A DNA stretch of 64,000 nucleotides. It comes from Halobaculum halobium (GTDB lineage: Archaea; Halobacteriota; Halobacteria; Halobacteriales; Haloferacaceae). Position 1 is the first letter of the stretch, and the number at the start of each line of letters is the position of its first letter. The notes under the pieces were generated by a model that saw nothing but the letters and a program-made list of their open reading frames with translations, had not been told where the DNA came from and did not search any database. Position numbers and translations under genes: made by a program. The stretch is from the NCBI RefSeq assembly GCF_030127145.1, contig NZ_CP126159.1, positions 124,001 through 188,000 of the forward strand, written 5' to 3'. This document shows, in pieces, positions 27,097 to 35,308 of this stretch.

Positions 27097-27906
27097 ATGG
27101 ACCGACGCTATTTGATTGTCCTCGTAGTCGGACTCGTAGCAATTGGCATCGGGGTGGTCGCTTTCACGTCTTTATCATCCCCTCAGGCAACTCCACTAGG
27201 TTCCGACCAGAGGTATCCCGCGGGGGCAGGCCCAGATCATATCAACTTTTCAGCGCTCGACACAGACGATCACAACGTTTCGCACACTCCTCGCAAATCC
27301 TGGGATTCGTACGCTATCATCTACACCGGCCCCCCCGAGCGGCGACTTGTAGAGGGTAGTTACTATATCAATTCTAGCACGGGAGAGATCATCGGACAGC
27401 GCTGGCACAATGCCACGGTATACATCAATGGGTCAACATACGCATTTGTTCAACCTGCAAACAGTATCCCGGAGCACCAACGCGATCAGTTTAAATTAGA
27501 CCCACAGTTCGTCTACGAGACCACCACCGACGCGTATTACCGATACGATCCACACTACGGACAGGTTGCTCCCACGAACATCGGTCGACACCCCGACATC
27601 CTCAATGCGTACACGTGGATGGCGATCAATACGACGACCCACCATGGAGTTCCTGTGATCACGTACCGCCTCTCAGACAAACGGCCGGCTGCCACCCACG
27701 TCCCATCGCCTATTACTGGCACACTCCGACTCGGAGTCGAGGATGGAATCGTCTACGCGTTCGATATCAGGCTTGACGCGGACGAGCGCATCTATCAGTA
27801 CAGGTACAGCGTGCGTCCCGCACCCTTCCCAGATCACGGCTGGGTAAACACGGCCCGGGAGGTCGGTTCCGCAAACAGATCCTCGAACGGAAGTTCTGAC
27901 AATTAA
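27097..27906 (+). CDS. Signal-anchored extracellular protein, unknown function
   Basis: A 269-residue protein beginning MDRRYLIVLVVGLVAIGIGV, an N-terminal signal anchor, followed by a hydrophilic exterior domain with several N-x-S/T sequons (NFS, NVS, NSS, NAT, NGS). Strands such as VPVITYRLSDK and GTLRLGVEDGIVYAFDIRL suggest a beta-barrel-like or outer-lipoprotein-like fold similar to LolA/DUF-type haloarchaeal surface proteins; this is only an impression. It has no partner gene: the histidine kinase gene is convergent with it. Confidence 0.65.
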   Translation: MDRRYLIVLVVGLVAIGIGVVAFTSLSSPQATPLGSDQRYPAGAGPDHINFSALDTDDHNVSHTPRKSWDSYAIIYTGPPERRLVEGSYYINSSTGEIIGQRWHNATVYINGSTYAFVQPANSIPEHQRDQFKLDPQFVYETTTDAYYRYDPHYGQVAPTNIGRHPDILNAYTWMAINTTTHHGVPVITYRLSDKRPAATHVPSPITGTLRLGVEDGIVYAFDIRLDADERIYQYRYSVRPAPFPDHGWVNTAREVGSANRSSNGSSDN

Positions 27907-27970
27907 CAACGTCACCGGTCAATAGTAAGACGCCCGGGCAGCCACGGATACAGCTCAAGAGACAGGTGAA

Positions 27971-29401
27971 CTAATTTATTGAGCTCGACATTTCGAACTC
28001 AAACCGTGCTCCACCATCGGTTGAATCGGTCACAGACAAGTCCCAGCCGTGGGCTTCCACGATCCGTTTTATAATAGTCAACCCAAACCCCGTTCCACCA
28101 CGGGCTGACGAATGGCCGGGTTCGAATACGTCTTCACGCCTGTCCGCTGGAATCCCCGGCCCATCGTCTTCGACGTATATCACGTGGTCGCCGTGACATC
28201 CGACACGGACGGTCACGTCAGAGCCACCGTGTTCAACGGCGTTCCGGAACAGGTTCTCGAATACATGCTGTAACCGGTCGAGGTCGCCAGTGAAGGTCAC
28301 CTCGTCGATGATCTCGATGGTTGCGTCGTCCGTGTCTACTGTCGCCCAGCACTTCCCGACGAGGTCAGTCAAACTGATCGACTCTGTATCGCCTAATGTG
28401 TCACCCTGGCGAGCAAGCGTCAACGTGTCCTCAACGATTGCTTCCATCCGGTTGAGCGCTCGGAGGAGTGGATCAAGATGCTCGCTTTCCGCTTGCTCGG
28501 CGAGGAGCGTCGCACGCCCCTGTGCGACGTTGAGCGGGCTGCGCAAATCGTGCGAAATGACACTTGCAAACTCGTCGAGGCGCTCGTTTTGCCGACGCAG
28601 CTGTCGCTCCCGTTCGACGCGTTCAGTCACGTTTCGTGTGATCCCAACGAGGCGAGTTATCTCATCATCGGTGACTACTGGCGCAAGTTTCGTTTGCCAG
28701 AAGCGTGCCCCCTCATCGACCCGTAGTTCTTCTTGATACGAGATTGGCGTACCGGCATTGACACAACGGTGGTAGTTTGTCTCAAGACTTGATCCTTGTT
28801 CATCGCCAAATACGTCTCGCGGTGTCCGTCCTTGCACTTCTTCGGTCGTAATGCCAGTCTGACGCTCATAGGAGGGACTGAGTCGTTCAAATTCAAATCT
28901 AACGTCACCATCCACATCCTCGACATCAACAAGAAAGATAGCGTCCGCTACGTTATTCAGAAGAGCCTCATACTCTTCGGCGAGTTCCCGAGCTTCGACC
29001 TCGTACTCTTTTCGCTCGGTGATATCTCGACTACTGAGGAGAATCCCATCGATGACGTCGTCGTCAAGCCGGTTTCTCATTGTGGCCTCAATCCAGCACC
29101 ACGAACCGTCTGCATGCCGGAAGCGGACTTCGACGGTCGCGGATTCTGAAGGGTTCGATAAGACAGCCTCAACCGCCGCGGCGTTTCGCTCCCGATCGTC
29201 GGGATGGACAAATTCGTAGCCCTCGTGGCCAATCAACTCAGTAGGTTCGTAGCCAAGAATACGTGTGACTGCTGGGCTAACATAGGTAATCGTCCCGTCG
29301 GTATCGACGACTGTTGCAAGGTCGTTTACTTCCTCGACGAGCGTCCGATACCAGCCAGCCACGTCATTTTCATGCTCTTCGGGAGTCACACTGTCTTTCA
29401 T
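27971..29401 (-). CDS. PAS-domain sensor histidine kinase
   Basis: A 476-residue soluble kinase. Two PAS domains (about 15-135 ending SSRDITERKEY, and 140-260 ending GITRNVTERVERE) are followed by a HisKA dimerisation domain with the phospho-acceptor in EFASVISHDLRSPLN and a HATPase domain (N box FRNAVEHGG, G1 DDGPGIP, G2 GTGFGLTI). There are no membrane segments, so it senses an internal signal. No response regulator is adjacent, as is common for haloarchaeal kinases. ATG 29401 fits a TATA-like stretch (TTTATAC near 29420) on the minus strand. Confidence 0.9.
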   Translation of the reverse strand: MKDSVTPEEHENDVAGWYRTLVEEVNDLATVVDTDGTITYVSPAVTRILGYEPTELIGHEGYEFVHPDDRERNAAAVEAVLSNPSESATVEVRFRHADGSWCWIEATMRNRLDDDVIDGILLSSRDITERKEYEVEARELAEEYEALLNNVADAIFLVDVEDVDGDVRFEFERLSPSYERQTGITTEEVQGRTPRDVFGDEQGSSLETNYHRCVNAGTPISYQEELRVDEGARFWQTKLAPVVTDDEITRLVGITRNVTERVERERQLRRQNERLDEFASVISHDLRSPLNVAQGRATLLAEQAESEHLDPLLRALNRMEAIVEDTLTLARQGDTLGDTESISLTDLVGKCWATVDTDDATIEIIDEVTFTGDLDRLQHVFENLFRNAVEHGGSDVTVRVGCHGDHVIYVEDDGPGIPADRREDVFEPGHSSARGGTGFGLTIIKRIVEAHGWDLSVTDSTDGGARFEFEMSSSIN

Positions 29402-29864
29402 CGATTTCACTATGCATAGTTTATACAAAAATGGCGGCTAGATCCGATTTCAGGCGTTCTATTGTAAGTTGCGCGATATCCCATAGATTAGTTTACATAC
29501 TGTGGGTCTAGGCCATCAGTTGTTCTCGCGTGGCGAATATCTCTTCCAGAACCGAACACGTGCGCCGCTTGTTGTGACACACAAGGGTACGTCTCATTTG
29601 CAGGAGCCGGATTGGGTATTTCAACGTATTTGCTCTAGCGAGACTCCCTGTCGTTGATCCATTTTGGCTCAACTGTAGTGAATATAAAATAACAACATCC
29701 TCTGAGATGATGCTCTGGAGCTGATTGTCTCGAAGTAGGTGGTTACACGAACGTAACTGGGTGACGTTGACGCCCGGAAACGGGTAAGTCACTACAAGCC
29801 GTACAATTGTCCGAGAGCATCAAATCCGACCGCTGTCGGAACCCAAATTATAGTTCTCGTTGAC
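29402..29864. other. Intergenic, AT-richer, no convincing gene
   Basis: Contains promoters for the kinase (left) and for the HTH gene (AATTATAG near 29846, right). A 94-codon minus-strand frame (29508-29792) exists but lacks haloarchaeal composition and is not annotated. Confidence 0.5.
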
Positions 29865-30218
29865 ATGACAAGCGCCCATCAGACCCAATCGACAACCGAA
29901 TCGACCGAGAACGACGCGACTCCGGCGGGAGCGACCGATGACGGATCTACTCCGGAGTCCGAATTGTTCGCGGAACTCCCACCCAGTGCGAAACTCGTAC
30001 ATTTTGTACTCGACCGCGACGATGAACGGACCCAGACGCAACTCGTCGAAGAGACCGCACTGTCGGCACGGACCGTCCGAACTGCGCTGGGTCGGCTTGA
30101 AGAGGCTGGACTCGTGAATGAGTCGATCTGTCTGCGCGACGCCCGCAAGCGCGTGTACTCGCTGACTGACGATGGAGCGTCCGCCGGCGACGCCACAGAA
30201 GTCGAAGCGAACGCGTAG
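29865..30218 (+). CDS. MarR-type winged-helix regulator
   Basis: A 117-residue protein: a Ser/Thr/Asp-rich N-terminal tail (about 40 residues), then a winged helix (SAKLVHFVLDRDDERTQTQL, VEETALSARTVRTALGRLEE, AGLVNESICLRDARKRVYSL). This small MarR/TrmB-like form is common in haloarchaea and binds DNA as a dimer. A TATA-like AATTATAG about 18-25 bp upstream suggests a leaderless mRNA. It is convergent with the flavoprotein gene. Target unknown. Confidence 0.8.
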   Translation: MTSAHQTQSTTESTENDATPAGATDDGSTPESELFAELPPSAKLVHFVLDRDDERTQTQLVEETALSARTVRTALGRLEEAGLVNESICLRDARKRVYSLTDDGASAGDATEVEANA

Positions 30219-30316
30219 CCACAGTTCGGCCACGGGACCGTACCTCCGGCAGAGCGTTACGGGGGTCGGGCCGAAAAAGAACGAAGTACGTACCTCCCGA
30301 TGTGGAACGCCTCCGT

Positions 30317-30928
30317 CTACTCCTCAGCAGCCATGCCGCCGAAGACGGCCTCGGCATCGTTTGGCACGTCGAAGTCATGGTAGTGCTCACCTTTCTCTGC
30401 AGAGAGGATGTTCAGTGCAGCGGCAGCGCCGTCACCGGCGGAGATAACGGCTTGCCACTCTTCTGCTCGGACCATTGCACCCGTCGCGTACGCTCCGTCG
30501 ACACTCGTCTCCATCGTCACGTCAGCGTCGACGACATCGCCGTCGAACGCGCAACCGAGCGACTCCGCGAGGTCGCGGTTCGCTCCCGTCGCGAGCACCA
30601 GGTACCGTCCCTCAACAGCGTCGGCGTCAGTGACGACTCGGAATCCATCGTCGGTCTGTTCGACGTCGACCGCTTCTGTGCCTTGAAGCCGCTCAACCCC
30701 GAAGGAGTCGACCTGCTGTCGGAGCGTCTCCATGTACGCGGAACCGTCGATGGAACCGATTCCAGGGTAGTTGAATAGGTGCGCCTTGTGCATCCACGTT
30801 CCGTCGGTGTCGAGAAGCGTCGTACCGAGACCGTTCTTTTCGGCGAACAGTGCCGCAGTCAAGCCGGCGGGACCGCCGCCGACGATTACAACGTCATTCA
30901 CATCGTGAACGTCGGTGCCCACAGTCAT
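30317..30928 (-). CDS. Short FAD-dependent pyridine-nucleotide oxidoreductase (thioredoxin-reductase-like)
   Basis: A 203-residue flavoprotein. The FAD motif GGGPAGLTAALFAEK (about 17-31) and VEGRYLVLATGANRD and DGAYATGAMVRAEEWQAVIS (the second FAD-contact GD segment) match the FAD domain of TrxR-like proteins. However, the NADPH domain and the CxxC redox centre are missing, so it cannot reduce thioredoxin by the usual route. Short versions of this kind are frequent in haloarchaea. It is preceded on the same strand by the small acidic gene at 30961. Confidence 0.8.
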   Translation of the reverse strand: MTVGTDVHDVNDVVIVGGGPAGLTAALFAEKNGLGTTLLDTDGTWMHKAHLFNYPGIGSIDGSAYMETLRQQVDSFGVERLQGTEAVDVEQTDDGFRVVTDADAVEGRYLVLATGANRDLAESLGCAFDGDVVDADVTMETSVDGAYATGAMVRAEEWQAVISAGDGAAAALNILSAEKGEHYHDFDVPNDAEAVFGGMAAEE

Positions 30929-30960
30929 AACAGTAATCTAATCGGAGGATGGTGAGTCTA

Positions 30961-31275
30961 TCACTCAGAATTGTCCTTGGCTGTCGTGGACCGACTTGAC
31001 CCATCTTCCTTAGGGGCTGGAAGTGACTCGCGATGGAGGTGATACCACTCTGCGAGCGTGCCGCGTGTTCCTTTGGTCTCGACTGTGACCGACCCGTCGA
31101 ACCCCCATTCCGCTCGGTCGGCGTCTTCACCGAACGCCAGCGGAACGTCGATTCGGAGGTCCTCGGCTGAGAGTTCGACTCCCCCTTGGCGTTCAATCCC
31201 CTCATCGATAACCAGTTCAAGTAGCCTCAGCCACTGCTCTGGTACCCGCCGAGATCCGATCGTGTCGTCTCCCAT
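30961..31275 (-). CDS. Hypothetical acidic protein next to the origin
   Basis: A 104-residue soluble protein (MGDDTIGSRRVPEQWLRLLE, and later EWGFDGSVTVETKGTRGTLA). One amphipathic helix followed by strands; no known motif. It lies 32 bp upstream of the flavoprotein gene on the same strand and directly left of the origin repeats. Family not recognised. Confidence 0.55.
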   Translation of the reverse strand: MGDDTIGSRRVPEQWLRLLELVIDEGIERQGGVELSAEDLRIDVPLAFGEDADRAEWGFDGSVTVETKGTRGTLAEWYHLHRESLPAPKEDGSSRSTTAKDNSE

Positions 31276-31407
31276 ATCACCCCCTTCGTGCTCCTGCTAC
31301 CTGTTGGTTTCCGTGGACCCGGAGCAGTCGGCGCGAATTTTCCTCCTCGGAGCCTATCCAACCCAGAGCCCAGGTCGACTGATACGAGTCGATTCTGAGA
31401 CCGTCGA

Positions 31408-31793
31408 ACACCACCGTGTCCGCCGTACGATCACACCACAATGTCCGCGGAACAACCCACCGTGGGAACGCCCAAAGTCGAAATGACGAGGCCCCGGAGA
31501 CACACCACTGTGTCCGTTGTTCGGCTTCGATATCGCGCTAACAGCGGACTTGGTGGTGTGGCGTGTTTCGTATCCCAGTTGTGGATTACGCAGCAGAGCA
31601 ACGGAACCGACTGAGAAACAGCGGTCTCACACGAGACAAGTAGTGTTCCCAGACAAGGTGGCCCCGAACAACACCGGTGTGTCCGCAGTTCGAGCGACGA
31701 ATCGACACCAGCATGTCCGCGGTTGTATCGAGACCGCGTAGGATCTCCGGACAGCACTTGGTCGAACGGAGCGACACCACTTCGTCCGCAGTT
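31408..31793. repeat. Origin repeat cluster A (7 copies of a 20-bp element)
   Basis: Copies related to ACACCACTGTGTCCGCAGTT start at 31408, 31433, 31502, 31671, 31705 and 31774 on the plus strand and one inverted copy is at 31540-31559. Most differ from each other by 1-5 bases, always keeping GTCCG. They fill the space downstream of the Orc1/Cdc6 stop. Given the location they are candidate origin recognition boxes or Orc autoregulatory and titration sites. Confidence 0.85.
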
Positions 31794-31811
31794 CTTCGAT
31801 GGACCGTAGTC

Positions 31812-33080
31812 TCAGTTGCCCGAGGCGAAGTCCGTGACTCGGGCGTCGGTCATCTCGTCGCTCGGGTCGTCCACGAGAAACTCTTTTACCGAGCGGTGGA
31901 CGCCGACGTCCTGTACCGTGTCCGACATCGCGTCAAGAACCAGGTCGACGTCCATGTCGAGCGCGTACTCTCGGTAGGTGCCGCCGCGGCGCCCCTCGTT
32001 GCGTTCGGTCACCGAGATGATACCCAACATCGCCAGCTCCGAGAGGTGATCGCGCATGCGACGGGGGACGAGTGGATCGCGGTCGGCCATTTCGGCAAAC
32101 CGAGAGTATCGCGGGCGGACGTCTCGCGACCGCACGGGAGCCTCGTTTTCGAGGTCGAGAGTGAGGAGCGCGTAAAGGACAAGATGGCCGTGCTGGGTCA
32201 ACCCGGTGATCCCCTCCTTGATCCTGCCACGTTCGAGCGCGCGCCGTCCGCGTTCGACGTGCGCTTCGGCGACTCGTTCGGTATCGTCGTCGCGGGCGAG
32301 ATCGCCAGCTTTCATCAGGAGGTCGATCGACTGGCGGGCGTCGCCTGCGTCCTTCGCGCCGTAGGCGGCACACAGTGGAATGACACCAGGGTCGAGGACG
32401 CCCTCGTGGAACGCGACCTCGACGCGTTGTTCGAGGATCTTCTGGAGGTCCGTAGCGTCGTATGCGGGGAAGTGGATCTCCTGTTCACACAGCGAGGATC
32501 GGACCTTGGGGGAGAGATCGTCGCGGAAAGAGAAGTCGTTGGAGATGCCGACGATCCCGACCTTGGCCGTCGAAAGATTCCCGTTCGCGCGAGCGCGCGG
32601 TAACTGGTAGAGGATCGAGTCGTCTTCGACGTGGTCGACCTCGTCGAGGACGATGAGGATAGTCCCGCCACAGATGTCGAGTTCGTCCCAAAGCATCTCG
32701 TAGACGCTTGCTCTCGGATAGCCGGTGGTAGAGATCTGCTCGGTGTCGTCGCGAAACTCGTTGACGAGCCGGGTTGCGACCTGGTACGACGAGGTGAGCC
32801 CGTCGCAGTTGAGCGCGACGACAGTGAGCTCGATATCGTCGTACTGTGCAGCGTCTTCTTGGAGGTGCTCCAAGAGATATCGTGTCGCTGCAGTCTTCCC
32901 CACTCCCGTCTTCCCGTAAAGGAAGACGTTGTTTGGTTGCTCCCCGTTGATCACCGGTTGGAGCGCGGCTCGGTAGGTGTCGAGTTCCTCGTCGCGACCA
33001 ACCAACTGCTCCGGCTGATAATCCTCACGGAGAGCGTCACGGTCGCGGTAGATGTCTGTGTCCCGCTCGAACATCCCCAT
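31812..33080 (-). CDS. orc: Orc1/Cdc6 replication initiator
   Basis: A 422-residue AAA+ initiator. Walker A is YGKTGVGKTAA (GKTGVGKT 56-63), Walker B is VLDEVDH (LDEVD 145-149), sensor 1 is GISNDFSFRDDL, and the lid contains GDARQSIDLL. The winged-helix DNA-binding domain occupies about residues 300-400 (HGHLVLYALLTLDLENEAPV, RRMRDHLSELAMLGIISVTE). It binds origin repeats and loads MCM. Fifteen copies of one repeat type surround the gene, so this protein is the likely binder. ATG 33080 or the Met two codons later could be the start; TATA-like GTTTTATCA lies about 33 bp upstream. Confidence 0.95.
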   Translation of the reverse strand: MGMFERDTDIYRDRDALREDYQPEQLVGRDEELDTYRAALQPVINGEQPNNVFLYGKTGVGKTAATRYLLEHLQEDAAQYDDIELTVVALNCDGLTSSYQVATRLVNEFRDDTEQISTTGYPRASVYEMLWDELDICGGTILIVLDEVDHVEDDSILYQLPRARANGNLSTAKVGIVGISNDFSFRDDLSPKVRSSLCEQEIHFPAYDATDLQKILEQRVEVAFHEGVLDPGVIPLCAAYGAKDAGDARQSIDLLMKAGDLARDDDTERVAEAHVERGRRALERGRIKEGITGLTQHGHLVLYALLTLDLENEAPVRSRDVRPRYSRFAEMADRDPLVPRRMRDHLSELAMLGIISVTERNEGRRGGTYREYALDMDVDLVLDAMSDTVQDVGVHRSVKEFLVDDPSDEMTDARVTDFASGN

Positions 33081-33115
33081 TGGTAGTCATCGGTGGATAC
33101 GTGGGATAGATGATA

Positions 33116-33922
33116 AAACCACCGTGTCCGCAGTGTCCGGAGCGTCCGCTGTTTCCGCCGTTCTTGGATCTCTTATATAATATTTAAATAAAGCACGGAA
33201 CACACTCACCCCACTTTGTCCGCAGTTGTTGTACAACGATACCCACCCACTGCATGTTGGTTATTATATACCGACGGTTTTATACATACATGAACTAATT
33301 AGTCCGCAAACCAGCAAACAAAGATATCAGTATTAGTCGTTATCTGATATCTTACCATCGCTGACTCTTATTTTCGTCGTGCGTCCGTGCCAATTACGCC
33401 TAGATCTATCGGTACCGTTCTCTCACGAGCGAACAGCGGACATAGTGGGGGGAGAGTGTTCACCAACAGCGTCCCGCAGTTGGTCGGACCGATCTTCCAC
33501 AGTGAGCTCGTCTGTCGGCGATTACAACGATTTGTCGGATAGGATCAGCTGAGCCGGCCCCACTATGTCCGCTGTTCTCCTCGTCCCGTGTCAAAGCGAA
33601 CTGCGGACACAGTGGTGTGTCACTCCAGTCTACCGATTACGTTCGGGCGCTACTACCACTTCAGATAGGTTGTCCTCGTGAACAGCCGCTCATTAGCTGC
33701 TGCCGGGAGCGAGACGGACACCACCGCGTCCGCTGTTCTGGGTTGGTTCTCCGGCTAACTCCGCGGGTCCGATTGCTTGAGAGCCGAAGGGTAACGCACT
33801 GACACGCTCCGGGCTGAATGAACAGCGGACACTGTGGTGTGGGTCTGCAGATACTCAACAACTTACTGCGATTGCAACTCCGAGGCGAGTTCTATTCACA
33901 GGTACAGCGGACACAGTGGTGT
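33116..33922. repeat. Origin repeat cluster B (8 copies)
   Basis: Upstream of the initiator gene, plus-orientation copies of the 20-bp element start at 33116, 33208, 33557 and 33718. Inverted copies (AACAGCGGACACAGTGGTGT-like) lie at 33432, 33599, 33821 and 33903. The two left copies face the inverted copy at 33432 across an AT-rich stretch, the classical haloarchaeal origin layout. A half copy follows at 33140-33153. Confidence 0.88.
33165..33431. other. Replication origin: AT-rich unwinding region
   Basis: Contains TATATAATATTTAAATAAA near 33173-33192 and a second AT-rich block at about 33255-33350 (TTATTATATACC, TTTTATACATACATGAAC, GATATCTTACC) in otherwise GC-rich DNA, between direct copies on the left and an inverted copy on the right. 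This fits a DNA unwinding element. No gene is present from 33081 to 34055. Confidence 0.8.
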
Positions 33923-34055
33923 GGAACACCGTGGAGTCGTCCACGAATTGATACACGCCAGCCATTCGATTACTGTCGTTCACGTCGACTGTCCGATCAG
34001 TTTCAGCCCCAGGGACACGTAGGGTTAACATAACTGGGGTGTGAACTGAGACTCA

Positions 34056-34616
34056 ATGGAGATATCAGATGATCTACGCTGTGTATTCAGTGCCGAAGTC
34101 GAAGAGCAGGACGGATCGTACGTCATCGAAGTACCGAAGCGAGAAGTCGATCTAAACGCTCTTCGGCCCGAACAAGTCTACCGGGTAGCCATTCTCGGGC
34201 GGCACACGGGTTCAAGCGAAGGCGCTCTGAGTGAGAATGAATCTGATGCTTCGACCGACGGCGACGCCGACGAAGTGAACGGAGCGGCGACGGCTGCTGG
34301 TTCGGACGACCCCGACGCCGAGGGGTCACCACGAGGGCCTCACGCCGACCGGACAGATGGTCCCAACGATACCAACGGTACTTCCACAAGTACGGCCGAA
34401 CCGGAACCGCCTGTCGACCGGGGCGACGAAGTCACGGTCGACATCGAAGGCATCGGCGATCAGGGTGACGGAATCGCCCGCGTCGACCGCGGCTACGTCA
34501 TTATCGTCCCCGACACGGAGAAAGGTGAACGGGTCCGGATTCAGATAACGAGCGTGAAACAGAACGTCGCGTTTGCCGAGGTCGTCGATCGGATCGAACA
34601 CCACCACTACGAATAG
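34056..34616 (+). CDS. TRAM-domain protein
   Basis: A 186-residue protein. The N-terminal part (MEISDDLRCVFSAEVEEQDG, continuing to REVDLNALRPEQVYRVAIL) is a small beta domain seen in haloarchaeal TRAM proteins. It is followed by an acidic Ser/Asp/Gly linker of about 65 residues and a C-terminal TRAM domain (about 122-180; RGDEVTVDIEGIGDQGDGIA, VPDTEKGERVRIQIT). TRAM domains bind RNA or tRNA and act as archaeal RNA chaperones. The gene borders the origin on its right side. The linker is unusually long. Confidence 0.85.
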   Translation: MEISDDLRCVFSAEVEEQDGSYVIEVPKREVDLNALRPEQVYRVAILGRHTGSSEGALSENESDASTDGDADEVNGAATAAGSDDPDAEGSPRGPHADRTDGPNDTNGTSTSTAEPEPPVDRGDEVTVDIEGIGDQGDGIARVDRGYVIIVPDTEKGERVRIQITSVKQNVAFAEVVDRIEHHHYE

Positions 34617-34722
34617 TATTCGCTTCACGCCCCCACATGGGGCCGGAGGTACCTCCGACGGCTCGATCTCCGAGCACGACAGGGGTTTGTCCTCGGAAGA
34701 CCGCACACTTTACGAATACAGC

Positions 34723-35271
34723 ATGGCCGACCCAGACGCCGTCGCCGACCTCCTCCAACTGGATCACGACCGCTTCGCCGACCGGCTCCCCGATGTGCTC
34801 GACAGCAGCGAGTACGACGGCGAGCGGCTCACTCGCCTGACCGACGAGGCCACCGTGGACTCGATGCTGGAAACCCTGCCGGAGTCCGGGTCGCTCGCCG
34901 ACCACGAGGCCGCGTACGTCCGCCGGATTCGGGTTCTCGACCACGCGTCCGTTGGCATCACCCTCGCCGGACCGGCCTACGCCGACAACCCTGTTGTGTA
35001 CGCGAACGCGACGCTCAGGGACATCACCGGGTACGAGTTGGAGGAACTCCGCGGCGAGAACCTCCGGCTGCTTCAGGGTCCCGAGACCGAATCGGAGGCG
35101 GTCGCGGACCTCCGGGAGGCGCTGTCGACCTGGAGAGCGACGACGGTCACGCTGACCAACTACCGGGCGGACGGGTCACGGTTTCGGAACCGTGTCACGC
35201 TCGCGCCCGTCACTGACTCTGCAGGGACCGTCGTCAACTGGCTCGGCATGCAACAGCCCGTCGACGGCTGA
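34723..35271 (+). CDS. LOV-like PAS domain protein lacking the photoactive Cys
   Basis: A 182-residue protein with a helical N-terminal part and one PAS domain at about residues 70-178. The core GENLRLLQGPETESEAV (111-127) matches the LOV flavin-binding motif GxNCRFLQG, but Leu114 stands where LOV proteins have the adduct-forming Cys. NYRADGSRFRNRVTLAPVTD also fits LOV. The start at ATG 34723 removes a Ser/Thr-rich extension that overlaps the TRAM gene. It lies 106 bp downstream of the TRAM gene on the same strand. No output domain is attached. Confidence 0.82.
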   Translation: MADPDAVADLLQLDHDRFADRLPDVLDSSEYDGERLTRLTDEATVDSMLETLPESGSLADHEAAYVRRIRVLDHASVGITLAGPAYADNPVVYANATLRDITGYELEELRGENLRLLQGPETESEAVADLREALSTWRATTVTLTNYRADGSRFRNRVTLAPVTDSAGTVVNWLGMQQPVDG

Positions 35272-35308
35272 TCGACGCACGAGCGCCCGCCGAGAGCCGA
35301 CCGGAGGG

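Noticed and set aside
29508-29792. 94-codon minus-strand frame
   Set aside because: Low acidic content, mixed codon third positions, no start signal and no recognisable motif; treated as non-coding.
31408-33922. Possible CRISPR array
   Set aside because: The repeats occur in both orientations with irregular spacing and flank an initiator gene, so they are origin repeats.
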